Position numbers and translations under genes: made by a program
NCBI GenBank assembly: GCA_022825265.1
Contig: JAJDXE010000013.1
Location: forward strand, 1 to 64,000
DNA length: 64,000 nt
Reading direction: 5' to 3'
Origin: Dehalococcoidia bacterium
GTDB taxonomy: Bacteria > Chloroflexota > Dehalococcoidia > Bin125
Shown: in pieces, positions 28,073 through 35,943 of the stretch
Numbering within the stretch: position 1 is the first letter of the stretch
Layout: the number at the start of each line of letters is the position of its first letter
The notes under the pieces: model-generated
The model's database searches: none
What the model saw: only the letters and a program-made list of their open reading frames with translations
What the model was told of the DNA's origin: nothing

Positions 28073-29533
28073 ATGACGAATGATCTCCTGCAGGGCTACC
28101 AGGATGCCGGCTTGTCGGACGACGAGATGTTCGATGAGGCAGGGGCCCTACGAGATGACTACCGAGAGCTCGGTGAGATCCTGCAAGGCTGGTCGCTGGA
28201 AGATCACCTGGAGCGCGAGGAGCGCGCCGACCTCGCTCTGTTGAGCGCCGGCATCACCTTCAACGTCTACTCGGAGGAGGAGGGCACGGAGCGGATTTTC
28301 CCGTTCTCCTTGATCCCGCGAATCATCGGGGCGCAGGAGTGGGCGCACGTCGAAGCCGGGCTGAAACAGCGTCTGCAAGCACTCAATTTGTTTCTCCTCG
28401 ACATCTACGGTCCGCAACGCATCATCGAGGAGGGGGTGGTTCCCGAAGAGATCGTGCTCAGCTCTCCGGGCTACCAGCCGGAGATGGCGGGCTTCCACCC
28501 CCCGCTCGGCATCTACGCCCACATCGCCGGTTGCGATCTCGTCCGCGACGAACAGCGCGGCATGGTGGTGCTCGAGGACAATCTCAGAACTCCGTCGGGC
28601 GTCTCGTATGTGCTCGAGAACCGAACCGTGATGCTGCGAGTTGTCCCCGAGCTGTTCCCTCGCGGAGGCGTGCGCGCCGTCGCCGATTATCCCAATCAGC
28701 TCATGAACATGCTGCTCTCTGTGCGACCCTCGGACAGCGGAGATCCGCCCCGAGCCGTGCTGCTCACTCCCGGCATCTACAACTCGGCCTACTTCGAACA
28801 CTCCTTCCTCAGCAACCAGATGGGACTCCCGTTGGTCGAGGGCTCAGATCTCACTGTCGGAGACGACGACCACGTCTACCTCCGCTCGACCAGCGGACTG
28901 GAGCGAATCGACGTTATCTACCGCCGAATCGACGACGACTTCCTCGATCCGACGGTCTACCGTCCCGACTCGCTGCTGGGCGTGCCGGGATTGATGCGCG
29001 CCTACCTCAATGGTCACGTCAGCCTGGTCAACGCGCCCGGCGCCGGCGTCGCCGACGACAAGGTCGTCTATCGATGGGTGCCCGAGATCATCCGCTTCTA
29101 CCTGGACGAGGATCCGATTCTGCCGAACGTCGAGACCTTTTCGGCGCTCGTGCCGAACGAACTCGACCACATTCGGGCCCATGCCCGAGATCTCGTGATC
29201 AAGCCGGCCAACGCCTCTGGTGGCTATGGAGTGTTGATCGGCGAGCAAGCTTCGAGTGACGAACTCGAGGACACACTGGCCCAGGTCGAGGCCGAGCCGC
29301 GGAACTGGATCGCCCAACCGCTGCTGCATTTCAGCACAATTCCCACCTTCGACGACGACCAGCTCCGACCGCGCCGCGCCGACCTGCGGCCGTTCGTGCT
29401 CTCCGGCCAGGAGACCTGGGTGATTCCCGGTGGTCTGACCCGAGTGGCCCTGCGCGAGGGGTCATACATCGTCAACTCCTCGCAAGGAGGCGGCAGCAAG
29501 GACACCTGGGTCCTGAACGAGGAGCCCGACTGA
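28073..29533 (+). CDS. Circularly permuted ATP-grasp protein (DUF404/DUF407 type)
   Basis: This 486-residue protein belongs to the circularly permuted ATP-grasp family that is thought to ligate amino acids or peptides. RDLVIKPANASGGYGVLIG is the ATP-binding block, and LYGPQRIIEEGVVPEEI-like and LNLFLLDIYGPQ segments are typical. It is the first gene of a conserved trio with an alpha-E protein and an Anbu-type peptidase. The stop overlaps the next start by one base. The reaction and product are not established for the family. Confidence 0.9.
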   Translation: MTNDLLQGYQDAGLSDDEMFDEAGALRDDYRELGEILQGWSLEDHLEREERADLALLSAGITFNVYSEEEGTERIFPFSLIPRIIGAQEWAHVEAGLKQRLQALNLFLLDIYGPQRIIEEGVVPEEIVLSSPGYQPEMAGFHPPLGIYAHIAGCDLVRDEQRGMVVLEDNLRTPSGVSYVLENRTVMLRVVPELFPRGGVRAVADYPNQLMNMLLSVRPSDSGDPPRAVLLTPGIYNSAYFEHSFLSNQMGLPLVEGSDLTVGDDDHVYLRSTSGLERIDVIYRRIDDDFLDPTVYRPDSLLGVPGLMRAYLNGHVSLVNAPGAGVADDKVVYRWVPEIIRFYLDEDPILPNVETFSALVPNELDHIRAHARDLVIKPANASGGYGVLIGEQASSDELEDTLAQVEAEPRNWIAQPLLHFSTIPTFDDDQLRPRRADLRPFVLSGQETWVIPGGLTRVALREGSYIVNSSQGGGSKDTWVLNEEPD

Positions 29534-30534
29534 TGCTCAGCCGCGTGGCCGAGAACCTGTACTGGCTCGGACGCTACCTGGAGCGGGCCGAGAACATCGC
29601 CCGCATGGCGCGCGTCGAGCACGATGTCATGCTCGAGAGCGGGCAGGAGATCTGGCACAGCCTGGTCAGCACAACCGCGTCCAATCAACTCTTCTGGGAC
29701 ACCCTGATCGAATCGCCTGAGTTGACCCATTCCGAGTTCCTGATCTACTCGATGGACAATCCAGCTTCGCTCCGGTCGACCATTGTCCGCGCCCGGGAGT
29801 TGGCGCGCGGCCTGCGTGAGCACATCTCTCGCGAGGTCTGGGAGGAGATCAACGCGCTCTACCTGTACCTCGCGCTGCGCAAGCAGTACATCGCCATCGA
29901 TATTCACGAGTTCTGCTCGGAGACCCAGCGGCGGACGCAGACCATCCTCGGGCTCTACGACAACACCGTGCTCCGCGACGAAGGCCGGGAGTGGTTCCGT
30001 TGCGGCATGTATCTCGAACGGGCCGATATGACCAGTCGGATGATCGATGCGAAGTACCACATCCTGCTGCCCGGCGACGATTCGGTCGGCGGCGCCTTCG
30101 ACCGCTTCCAGTGGATGGCTGTGTTGCGCTCGGCATCCGCGCGCGAGGCCTATCGGCGGATGGGCCACAGCGAGGTCGACGGCATCCAGGTGGCAGAGTT
30201 ACTGATCTTCTCGCAGGAGTTTCCCCGCAGTCTCGCGTTCTGCATCCAGGCGCTCCAGCGTCACTTCCAGCAGGGAACGGCGGATACCTCCAAGCGCCGG
30301 CGCGCGGCCGCTGAGCGAGCCATCACGCTGTTGCACCTCGACATCGGCGTCAAGGACATGGAGCAGCTCATCGACGAGGGCCTGCATGAGTTCCTGGACT
30401 TCTTCCAGCAACGACTGATTGATATCGACCGGGCGATCACGGACGATATCTTCCGCGCAGAGCCACGTGGCGGCCAAACGGAGCACCAAACCCAGGGTCA
30501 ATCCCAGGGCGACGTGCAGATTGATCAGGGCTGA
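29533..30534 (+). CDS. Alpha-E domain-containing protein (DUF403)
   Basis: This 333-residue, wholly helical protein begins MLSRVAENLYWLGRYLERAE, the hallmark of the alpha-E family, with FRCGMYLERADMTSRMID later. It is always found next to circularly permuted ATP-grasp proteins and is assumed to act with them in peptide synthesis or modification. The Q-rich tail (QTEHQTQGQSQGDVQ) is unstructured. It overlaps the ATP-grasp gene by one base and ends one base before the peptidase gene. Confidence 0.9.
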   Translation: MLSRVAENLYWLGRYLERAENIARMARVEHDVMLESGQEIWHSLVSTTASNQLFWDTLIESPELTHSEFLIYSMDNPASLRSTIVRARELARGLREHISREVWEEINALYLYLALRKQYIAIDIHEFCSETQRRTQTILGLYDNTVLRDEGREWFRCGMYLERADMTSRMIDAKYHILLPGDDSVGGAFDRFQWMAVLRSASAREAYRRMGHSEVDGIQVAELLIFSQEFPRSLAFCIQALQRHFQQGTADTSKRRRAAAERAITLLHLDIGVKDMEQLIDEGLHEFLDFFQQRLIDIDRAITDDIFRAEPRGGQTEHQTQGQSQGDVQIDQG

Positions 30535-30535
30535 G

Positions 30536-31273
30536 ATGACGTTCTGCCTGGGCATCAAGTGTCAGGATGGCCTCGTCGCGATCGCCGACACGCGAATCAC
30601 CAGCGGCTCCGAGGTATCGACCGCCAAGAAGATCGCCGTGCATCAGGGTGAGCGACACTCAATGTTCGTGCTGACCAGCGGGCTGCGCTCGGTTCGCGAC
30701 AAGGCGCTGACCTACTTCGAGGAGCGCTTGCGGCAGAACGGCGGTCATCTCGCCCGCTCCTACCAGGCGGTCAACGCGCTGGCCGAGGAGATGCGACGGG
30801 TCTACGACGAGGACAACGACTGGCTGATCAAGGCGGGACTGCACTTCGACCTGCACTGCATCGTGGGCAGCCAGCTGAGCGAGGACGAGTCGCCCCACCT
30901 CTACCTGCTCTATCCCCAGGGCAACTGGGTTGAGGTTTCTCGTGGCACTCCGTATCTGATCATTGGCGAGACGCGATTCGGTAAGCCGATTCTCGACCGC
31001 GCCCTGCGTTACGAGGCATCGCTCGAACGGGCGCTGCGGCTGGGAATCCTCTCCTTCAACTCGACCGAGGCGAGCTCGGCCGACGTCGGACCGCCGATGG
31101 ACGCGCTGGTCTATCCAAACGACACGTTCGCCGTGAACGAATGTCGCTTCAACGCAGACGTACTGGATCCGGTCGGGCAACTCTGGCAGCAGGCCATCGA
31201 GAACGCGGTCGAGCAGGCCGCAGCCCCCGTCGCGCCGCTGGCGCAGGCGCTCGGGATCGACAAGGTGCGCTAG
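30536..31273 (+). CDS. Anbu-type proteasome-like peptidase
   Basis: This 245-residue Ntn-hydrolase is of the predicted proteasome-type protease group (Anbu/BPH). The sequence begins MTFCLGIKCQDGLVAIADTR, so removal of Met would expose Thr as the nucleophile, as in HslV and Anbu. ADTRITSGSEVSTAKKI has the expected Asp and Lys neighbours. The start is fixed by the need for the N-terminal Thr. With the ATP-grasp and alpha-E genes it forms a known conserved cluster, presumably for making or cleaving a peptide tag. A transglutaminase-like member, often present, is missing here. Confidence 0.88.
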   Translation: MTFCLGIKCQDGLVAIADTRITSGSEVSTAKKIAVHQGERHSMFVLTSGLRSVRDKALTYFEERLRQNGGHLARSYQAVNALAEEMRRVYDEDNDWLIKAGLHFDLHCIVGSQLSEDESPHLYLLYPQGNWVEVSRGTPYLIIGETRFGKPILDRALRYEASLERALRLGILSFNSTEASSADVGPPMDALVYPNDTFAVNECRFNADVLDPVGQLWQQAIENAVEQAAAPVAPLAQALGIDKVR

Positions 31274-31664
31274 ATCAAATTGTTTGTTTGGGCCGTTTGT
31301 TTGGGCTGCCTGATTAGCGCCGTTGAGCGAGCGTCCGGGTCGCGGCTCGCAGAGATACGAGTGGCGGGTTGGAAGTGTCGGCGAGACGGGCGAGCTTTTG
31401 GATGACGCCTCGGCAATGGAAGGGCGACGGCATGTTGGTTTCCTCTCAAGCGATCAGAGCGATACAGGGGTTCTAATCAATGTCGTTGATGGAACAGAGT
31501 TGTCAAGTACTGGAGTGTTGATTGGGTATCTCTTGTCTGCGCAGCGGGCGAACCCTCTTCGGCGCGCAGCCTGCCGGCGCGAGTCGCCTCGTCGGGCGAT
31601 GCCTGCGCTCGTTTTCATCTGTTTTTGTCAGAATCAGTGATATACCAGTAGTTGCTTTCCGAGG
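31274..31664. other. Non-coding gap before the binding-protein gene
   Basis: This 391-base region has no convincing gene. It begins with two near-identical GTTTGTTTGGGC blocks just after the peptidase stop. No cobalamin box was recognised despite the downstream TroA-like gene. The promoter for that gene probably lies in the last 150 bases, which are noticeably more AT-rich. Confidence 0.4.
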
Positions 31665-31675
31665 GTGATCAATTC

Positions 31676-31711
31676 ATCGCGACAGACATCGCGACAGACA
31701 TCGCGACAGAC
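31676..31711 (+). repeat. Three exact 12-bp tandem repeats in the leader
   Basis: ATCGCGACAGAC occurs three times in tandem, ending seven bases before the preferred ATG of the lipoprotein gene. If translation started at the GTG at 31665, the array would encode repeated RQTS. Because the unit is 12 bp, copy-number change would not shift frame but would alter leader length and structure. Confidence 0.85.
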
Positions 31712-31718
31712 AAGGCCA

Positions 31719-32921
31719 ATGCAGCGACTGAAGAATCGACTCCGGCGTACCGGTCTACTGGTTGGTCTGTTGCTGAGTCTCGCGTTGCTGGTGGCGAGTT
31801 GCGCGGAAGACGGGCAGCAGCGATCGGCCACGCAACAGTCGGTCGCAGCGGAGACCGAGGAGCCGCAACGCGCCGCTGAGGCTGAGCAACAGCAAGCATC
31901 GGACCCCGCAGCAGAGCAACCTACCCAGGAACCACCTGCTCAAGAACTGGAACAGCAGGCGGCCGCCTCAACGGCCACAGAACAGTCTCAATCACAATCC
32001 GATGCCTCGAACCAGGCAGAGCAGCAGGCTGCTTCCGCACAGCAACAGGCCGCGCGGCAGTCACCGACCCAGGAGCAACAGGGTCAGCAGATGGTGGAAG
32101 AAGGGTCTGTAGCTGAGGGGACTCGGCTGATCACGTTGTTCGGCGACCTGACCGAGATTGTGTATGCGCTGGGCGCCGAGGAATTCCTGGTCGCCCGCGA
32201 CACCAGCTCCATCTATCCGCCAGCGGCGGAAGAGCTGCCCAACCTCGGTTTCGCCGGAGGGCTCAACGCTGAAGCGATCCTCGAGTTCGCGCCCACCCTG
32301 GTACTGGCCACACCAATGGCCGGACCGCCCGGCGTCCTGGAGCAACTGGAACAAGCTGGCGTCGAGGTGCTGGTTATCGACGACTTCAATAGTCTTGATG
32401 CCCCGCAGATCAAGATTCGCATGATCGGCGAAGCCCTCGGCGTCCCCCAGCGAGCGGAAGCGCTTGCGCTGGATGTCGAGCAGCGAATGAAAGCGGCCAT
32501 CGCAGCTGCCGTCACCGAGACTCCGCTCCGGGTCCTGCTCGTCTACATTCGCCGGGGCGGGTTGCAACTGGTCTCGGGCGAGGGCAACAAGTCGCAGGCG
32601 ATCATCGAGGCTGCCGGCGCGATCGACGCCGCGACGGAAGCGGGGATCGTGGGCTGGCAGCTATTGACTCCGGAGGCGTTGGTCGCATCCGATCCCGACG
32701 TCTACCTGGTCATGGATCGCGGGCTCGAGGTGGTTGGCGGCATCGAAGGTCTGTTGGAGATCCCGGGTATGGCCCAGACGAGGGCGGGCCGGGGTCCGCA
32801 CATCATTGCCATGCCCGACCTGTACCTGCTTGGCTTTGGGCCCCGCCTGCCTGAGGCCATCACAGATCTCTCAGAGTTTCTCCGCGAGGTACAGGCCAGC
32901 ATCACGAGCGAGAACGAATGA
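31719..32921 (+). CDS. TroA-fold ABC substrate-binding lipoprotein (heme/siderophore type)
   Basis: This is an approximately 400-residue exported lipoprotein. MQRLKNRLRRTGLLVGLLLS leads to the lipobox LLVASC. A linker of about 90 residues very rich in Gln, Glu and Ala follows, then a TroA-like domain (LITLFGDLTEIVYALGAEE, PNLGFAGGLNAEAILEFAP) like HmuT/BtuF-type proteins for heme, siderophores or cobalamin. It may serve the FecCD permease about 9.5 kb upstream. The long acidic linker suggests the domain is held away from the membrane. The ATG at 31719 gives the best signal peptide. Confidence 0.84.
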   Translation: MQRLKNRLRRTGLLVGLLLSLALLVASCAEDGQQRSATQQSVAAETEEPQRAAEAEQQQASDPAAEQPTQEPPAQELEQQAAASTATEQSQSQSDASNQAEQQAASAQQQAARQSPTQEQQGQQMVEEGSVAEGTRLITLFGDLTEIVYALGAEEFLVARDTSSIYPPAAEELPNLGFAGGLNAEAILEFAPTLVLATPMAGPPGVLEQLEQAGVEVLVIDDFNSLDAPQIKIRMIGEALGVPQRAEALALDVEQRMKAAIAAAVTETPLRVLLVYIRRGGLQLVSGEGNKSQAIIEAAGAIDAATEAGIVGWQLLTPEALVASDPDVYLVMDRGLEVVGGIEGLLEIPGMAQTRAGRGPHIIAMPDLYLLGFGPRLPEAITDLSEFLREVQASITSENE

Positions 32922-33270
32922 GGCAAGCCCCGTCGGCCTGCTTTTGGTAGATGGCCCGTCGGGCTCAGGAAGTTGGTTGAAGAGATTGGTAGGCCAAGAG
33001 GGACTGTACTGCGAACGTTCGTTTGGGAGGTGGCGCTTTAGGAGGCAGCAGGTTGGCAAGTGTGCGCCACTCCTGCCACAGGTCGAGACTTGCTGGTCGG
33101 ATCGTGTGTCGACCAGCGTAAGCAGCAGAGCGAAGTCGTGGGCGGGAGGGGCTTGTACTCGCTCAAGTGGGCGCATCCGCCCGACGGACCCTTAGCCGCC
33201 TTTCGACCTACGTGGCGTGACTGGTCGGGCACACCTTCAAGGCCATCCACGTGAATCGTGACCCCGGAAC
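32922..33270. other. Non-coding gap at the edge of the defence island
   Basis: This stretch of 349 bases lies between the lipoprotein and the PIN gene, whose 3' end points into it. Only shadow open frames cross it. No terminator with a T-run, tRNA or attachment-site repeat was recognised. It marks the change from metabolic to defence genes. Confidence 0.4.
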
Positions 33271-33771
33271 TCAGTCCTGAAGGCGTGCTATGCGATTTGC
33301 CAATTCATCCCTGGGAACCGGGCATCTCGGATCGTCGTGCATCGCTTCGAGCACTGCCAAGCCTTGGGAGTCCGACAACACACCCTGTTCGAGCATCGTG
33401 TCTACAACCCACAGCGCGTCCCGGTGTGCGATGCGCTTTGAGTCCGCGAAGCGACGCATCGTCCGGTCTTCGGTCAGAATCGGCCAGCCGTGACGACCCG
33501 CCAGGGCGAGCGCAAATGCGTCCACCAGGCTCAGGGCAGGGCGCTCGGATTGGTAGGCCATAGCCGTGGCGACGCCCTCGGCATCGAGCGACTCAACTCT
33601 TAGTCCGAACCCAAGCAGATCGGGTCGGCTGTATGCACCAAGGTCGATCAGTTCCTCGTGGAACAACAGATCGGGCACCGCGAACTCGAACTCGAGGGCG
33701 AACATCTTGTCCAGCAGCTCGCGCTTGGCGAACTCAATCAGGATCGAGCTGTCGCTGACCAAGACCTTCAT
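33271..33771 (-). CDS. PIN-domain protein (probable toxin nuclease)
   Basis: This 166-residue protein has a PIN-like pattern of acidic residues: Asp7 in VLVSDSSILIEFAKRE, a Glu in LLFHEELIDLG, Asp in SLVDAFALALAG and Asp in ILTEDRTMRRFA. PIN domains are metal-dependent RNases, commonly the toxin of type II toxin-antitoxin pairs. It starts eight bases after the XRE-ImmA/IrrE gene, so the two are one operon. The longer open frame upstream overlaps the partner gene and is not protein-like; MKVLVSDSS is the natural start. Confidence 0.8.
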   Translation of the reverse strand: MKVLVSDSSILIEFAKRELLDKMFALEFEFAVPDLLFHEELIDLGAYSRPDLLGFGLRVESLDAEGVATAMAYQSERPALSLVDAFALALAGRHGWPILTEDRTMRRFADSKRIAHRDALWVVDTMLEQGVLSDSQGLAVLEAMHDDPRCPVPRDELANRIARLQD

Positions 33772-33779
33772 CGGTTTCC

Positions 33780-34832
33780 CTAGATGTTCGCACCGGCCAT
33801 GATGTCTTCGATCTCGCTGACCTTGAGCCTCAGCAGCTCCGCTGCCTTGGATTGCGAGATCTCTTGCTCCGCGAGCGCTCTCAAACACAGGCGCCGGAAC
33901 CTCGAATGGTCATCCGCCCGGTCGAGGGGAACAGGTTCTTCGATTTTCCAGGTGCTGCCGATGCCGGTGAAGATCGCGGTAACCGTGGCATCAGTGATGA
34001 TCCGCAGGTCGCGCATGCGCATCACTAGGGCCGCGGCGCTGATCCCGAACATGTGCTTGATCTCGATGAGCTCCGCAAACCCGAAGTTATGCCGATGGCG
34101 TCCGAGTTCACGAATCAGTTCAGGGCCCGGTGCCAAGAACGCACCGGCAAAGCGCTGACAGGCTCGCTCTGCGTCCACTGTTGACGGCACATCCAAGACC
34201 ATATGACCTACTTCGTGTGCGATCGTGAAGCGCTCGCGTTCAAGGCTCGTGCCTGCCGCACTGACCACCGCCGGAACGTCGTCTCCGTCCGCCCGACGCA
34301 CTCGGCAACTGAGCCCGTCAACAGAACCGGGCAACGTCAGGATGAAGACTTTGATCCCGTGCTCCTCAACCAGTTCGGTCATATCCGGGATCGGCCCACC
34401 TCCTAGATTCCACGAGTCGCGCAACCGACAGGCGGCGTCTTCAGCATCTTCCACGTCGCTGATTTGATATGGCGCCCCAGCGGGGTGTTCGTAGCGGGCC
34501 GTGCTGATCCCCAGAATCTCCTCCACCTGCAAGTAGCGATCCACGTGGTCGAGAACTTGTGCGTCGACCGACGCGCGCTCCTTGACCCTGGTCGATGTCG
34601 GCCGTCGGAACTCCACCGACTGCAACGTGACTTGCGTCGGACTCAAGAGATAGCTCACGGGAACGTCGAGCGCTTCCGCGAGCGCGATCGACACGGTTGA
34701 ACTGGGCCTCATCTCGCCCCGCTCGTACTTGCCGATCGCCTGGGCCGAGACGGCGTGACCCATGGCTGAAGACAACGAACGGAGCGAGAGGCCGCTGCGC
34801 GTTCTGGCGAGTTTGAGACGTTGGGCGAACAT
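33780..34832 (-). CDS. XRE family regulator fused to ImmA/IrrE metallopeptidase
   Basis: This 350-residue protein has an N-terminal helix-turn-helix (residues 1-65; SLRSLSSAMGHAVSAQAIGKYE) and a COG2856 zinc-peptidase domain with HEVGH at 206-210. Two settings are known for such proteins: antitoxin or regulator of a PIN toxin, and the CapH/CapP repressor-peptidase pair controlling CBASS. Here both neighbours are present, a PIN gene downstream and a CBASS operon divergent upstream, so it may control both. GAGGAGGAG lies before the ATG. An inverted repeat covers the shared promoter region. Confidence 0.85.
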   Translation of the reverse strand: MFAQRLKLARTRSGLSLRSLSSAMGHAVSAQAIGKYERGEMRPSSTVSIALAEALDVPVSYLLSPTQVTLQSVEFRRPTSTRVKERASVDAQVLDHVDRYLQVEEILGISTARYEHPAGAPYQISDVEDAEDAACRLRDSWNLGGGPIPDMTELVEEHGIKVFILTLPGSVDGLSCRVRRADGDDVPAVVSAAGTSLERERFTIAHEVGHMVLDVPSTVDAERACQRFAGAFLAPGPELIRELGRHRHNFGFAELIEIKHMFGISAAALVMRMRDLRIITDATVTAIFTGIGSTWKIEEPVPLDRADDHSRFRRLCLRALAEQEISQSKAAELLRLKVSEIEDIMAGANI

Positions 34833-34848
34833 GGGGACTCCTCCTCTT

Positions 34849-34887
34849 GGTTTACAAATCATGGTACACTCTCTACATGTGTAAACC
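34849..34887. promoter_or_regulatory. Symmetric operator and back-to-back promoters
   Basis: GGTTTACA and TGTAAACC form an exact 8-base inverted repeat with a 23-base centre. Each arm contains TTTACA, a -35-like hexamer, and 17 bases further each strand has a weak -10-like hexamer (ATGATT on minus, TACATG on plus). The arrangement suits a dimeric XRE repressor that blocks its own promoter and the CBASS-side promoter at once. The binding protein is inferred to be the adjacent XRE-ImmA/IrrE product. Confidence 0.65.
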
Positions 34888-35025
34888 GATCAAGGTCATC
34901 CACCAGCGGTCTTACGTCCGTCCTCTGGCGTTCCGACGACGACCGGCGCTTGCGCGCATCGAGCGCAACGCACTCGCGTCGCGCGCTCAACCGTTGGCAC
35001 TGAGACCGAGAGCGGCTGGCACGTG

Positions 35026-35943
35026 ATGCACGACCGGGAAACGTTCCACATTCTCGCTCTCGACGGAGGCGGCATCCGAGGGGTCTACACCGCGCACCTA
35101 CTCGCCAGACTGGAAGATGCGCTTCAGGTACCCGTGCGTGAGCGCTTCGACCTCATCGCCGGAACCAGCAGCGGGTCAATCTTGGCGGGGGCGGCGGCGA
35201 TGAGCGTCCCAATGGAGCGGTTGGCCGGTCTCTTCGAGACGGAGGCCTCCCGCATCTTCAGTCGGCGAAGGTTGAGTTGCTTCTCCTTCTTGCGCAGCCG
35301 TTACTCGACCGAGCCGCTGGCCCAGGTGCTCGGCGAGTACTTGCCAGAGGTCACGCTGGGTGAGGTCCCGACCCCGCTGATGATCACAAGCTCGGACATC
35401 TCGACCGGGCGTGTGCACGTGTTCAAGTCGCGCTACTTGGAAAAGTTGGGCCAGCCGTATCGACGAGACGGCGATGTGCGGCTTAGCGACGCCGTATTGG
35501 CCTCCTGCGCCGCCCCGACATATTTCGATCCAAGGGAGGTCCGTGAGTACCTCCTGGCTGACGGAGGGCTCTGGGCGAACAACCCCAGCGTCATCGCCGT
35601 CACCGAGGCCTTGTCGAGATTCGGCCGACCGCTTGAGCAGGTTTACGTGCTCTCGATCGGGACTGGACGCACTCACAGCTTCTACCGCCAGTCCCGCACC
35701 TGGGGATTGGTCACGGGCTGGGGTCGCGAACAGCTGGTCTCATATGTGCTGGGCCTGCAGTCCCAGGCATCAGCAAACATGGCCAAGCTCCTGCTCGGGG
35801 ACCGCCACCTGCGGCTTGATCCGGAGATTCAGTCCTGGCGATTGGATGACACCAAGCACATACAGAACCTGAAGGCGCTGGCAGACAGGGACTTCACCTA
35901 TGGCAGCGAAGCAATCATGTCCAATCTGGAGGGCATCCGATGA
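35026..35943 (+). CDS. capV: CBASS effector: patatin-like phospholipase (CapV-like)
   Basis: This 305-residue patatin has the oxyanion loop DGGGIRG (13-19), the nucleophile elbow GTSSG with Ser48, and the catalytic Asp179 in LLADGG. In CBASS, CapV is switched on by a cyclic nucleotide and destroys membrane phospholipids, killing the infected cell. It is directly followed, with a four-base overlap, by a CD-NTase, which makes the effector assignment strong. A GTG three bases upstream is an alternative start. About 140 bases separate it from the XRE operator. Confidence 0.9.
   Translation: MHDRETFHILALDGGGIRGVYTAHLLARLEDALQVPVRERFDLIAGTSSGSILAGAAAMSVPMERLAGLFETEASRIFSRRRLSCFSFLRSRYSTEPLAQVLGEYLPEVTLGEVPTPLMITSSDISTGRVHVFKSRYLEKLGQPYRRDGDVRLSDAVLASCAAPTYFDPREVREYLLADGGLWANNPSVIAVTEALSRFGRPLEQVYVLSIGTGRTHSFYRQSRTWGLVTGWGREQLVSYVLGLQSQASANMAKLLLGDRHLRLDPEIQSWRLDDTKHIQNLKALADRDFTYGSEAIMSNLEGIR

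Noticed and set aside
31274..31664. Cobalamin riboswitch before the TroA-like gene
   Set aside because: No B12-box consensus was found in the gap.
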